Source: Oscillibacter sp. UBA6647 | Lineage (GTDB): Bacteria > Bacillota > Clostridia > Oscillospirales > Oscillospiraceae | NCBI GenBank assembly: GCA_002455655.1 | Contig: DKLF01000135.1 | Location: 1-14,718, forward strand | Length of the DNA: 14,718 nucleotides | Reading direction: 5' to 3' | Shown: positions 14,110 to 14,718 of the stretch, one piece after another | Layout of the letters: every line of letters begins with the position of its first letter | Numbering within the stretch: position 1 is the first letter of the stretch | Notes under the pieces: generated by a model | The model's database searches: none | Told to the model about the DNA's origin: nothing | What the model saw: the letters and a program-made list of their open reading frames with translations, nothing else | Program-made: the position numbers and the translations under genes

Positions 14110-14463
14110 ATGGAGTTACAGGAAATCATGCGCCAGCGCGTTTTCGCCGTGGTGGGCAACACGCTGGATTCCGAGAAATATGCCTATAAAATCAAGCAGG
14201 GGATGATCGAGAAGGGCTACACGGTTTATGCCGTGGGCAAGGAACTTCCCTCGCTGAACGACGTGCCGGAGGAAATCGACATCATCGATCTGTGCATTCA
14301 TCCCGCAAAGGGACTGGAGCTGATGCGGGAATGCAAAAAGAGCTTCAAATGCATCGTGCTTCAGCCGGGGGCGGAAAGCGCGGAGCTGGTGGTTTATTTG
14401 GAGGAGAAGGGAATGCCTTATATCAACGGGTGTCTGCTGGTGGGCATGCGGCTATTTACCTGA
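14110..14463 (+). CDS. CoA-binding domain protein (YccU-like)
   Basis: The 117-residue protein is a single Rossmann-like CoA_binding domain, as in E. coli YccU and the N-terminal part of acyl-CoA synthetases. RVFAVVGNTLDSEKYAYKI (residues 10-28) is the nucleotide-binding first strand and loop, YTVYAVGKEL the second strand, EEIDIIDLCIHP (56-67) the third, and CIVLQPGAESAELV (81-94) and PYINGCLLVGM (103-113) complete the sheet. CoA binding is known for the family; the cellular role is not. The protein is slightly shorter than the usual 130-145 residues. The ATG at 14110 has AAGAAGGTG upstream. The gene has its own promoter and is not obviously linked to its neighbours. No clear terminator is seen between it and the next gene. 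Confidence 0.88.
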   Translation: MELQEIMRQRVFAVVGNTLDSEKYAYKIKQGMIEKGYTVYAVGKELPSLNDVPEEIDIIDLCIHPAKGLELMRECKKSFKCIVLQPGAESAELVVYLEEKGMPYINGCLLVGMRLFT

Positions 14464-14564
14464 TTTCCGGTTTGCACTCTACCGGTCGATGTCCCTAAAT
14501 GTTTGCATTTTTGATGGAACGGCTAAATTTCATTTTTCCGGAAACCCTATGCAGGGGTGATGAA

Positions 14565-14718
14565 ATGGGATTAACTTATACCGATATGTATGCAAACATT
14601 GGACCCGACCCGCAGGCGGCGGCGTATTTTAACGACCTGCCTGAGGTGATTCAGGCGCAGATTCTGGCGAAGGACCCGCCGCCAAGCTCCTTGGACGCGC
14701 TGAAAAAGCTGGTCAAGG
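14565..14718 (+). CDS. Unrecognised small protein, N-terminal 51 residues, cut by window edge
   Basis: An ATG at 14565 with AGGGG seven bases upstream opens a frame that runs off the window. The visible part reads as a folded, mildly acidic start with YFNDLPEVIQAQIL at about residues 21-34, followed by a DALKKLVK helix. The FNDLPEVIQ type of phrase recalls small uncharacterised clostridial proteins, but I cannot name the family. Third codon positions are G/C-rich like the neighbours, supporting a real gene. Confidence 0.6.
   Translation, partial: MGLTYTDMYANIGPDPQAAAYFNDLPEVIQAQILAKDPPPSSLDALKKLVK

Overview
The window is a chromosomal stretch from a GC-rich, spore-forming Gram-positive anaerobe, most likely class Clostridia and probably the Oscillospiraceae (Flavonifractor/Pseudoflavonifractor-like). 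This is inferred from a clear SpoVAD, a T-box riboswitch, Firmicute-type promoters with TG-extended -10 boxes, a LexA-like box on dinB, strong GGAGG-type ribosome binding sites and strong G/C bias at third codon positions. The placement is by family knowledge, not by a database search. No mobile element, CRISPR array, rRNA or tRNA is visible.

Layout. Bases 1-3,900 run on the minus strand: the 5' part of spoVAD (cut by the window edge), a two-gene unit tcdA plus a DUF554 membrane protein closed by a terminator, and a membrane-anchored parvulin-type foldase with its own promoter and terminator. Next comes an AT-rich plus-strand membrane protein of unknown function, closed by a terminator. Facing it on the minus strand is a CheW-type chemotaxis coupling protein whose fold is split by an inserted zinc-binding CZB domain. 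Bases 5,870-9,500 are a plus-strand T-box unit: promoter, valine T-box leader, a YcxB-like membrane protein, then valS. Bases 9,800-11,685 hold dinB (DNA polymerase IV, with a likely LexA operator) overlapping a 5-formyltetrahydrofolate cyclo-ligase gene. glyA follows with its own promoter. After a GC-rich hairpin, a minus-strand reading frame holds a GIY-YIG nuclease domain and, in the same frame with no stop between, an ArsC/Spx-family thioredoxin-fold protein. The plus strand then ends with a CoA-binding-domain protein and the first 51 codons of an unrecognised gene.

Functional links. glyA and the cyclo-ligase both belong to folate one-carbon metabolism: SHMT makes 5-formyl-THF as a side product and the cyclo-ligase recycles it. 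valS supply is tied to uncharged tRNA-Val through the T-box, and the interposed YcxB-like gene shares that control. The rest looks like ordinary core genome.

Most worth a second look: (1) the GIY-YIG/ArsC continuous frame, in which an ACG sits exactly where the start ATG is expected, so ordinary gene callers would miss the first domain; (2) the CheW protein interrupted by a CZB domain with all four zinc ligands; (3) the T-box unit with an unrelated gene ahead of valS; (4) the foldase with one intact and one decayed parvulin-like repeat; (5) a possible attenuator-like leader in front of the CheW-CZB gene.
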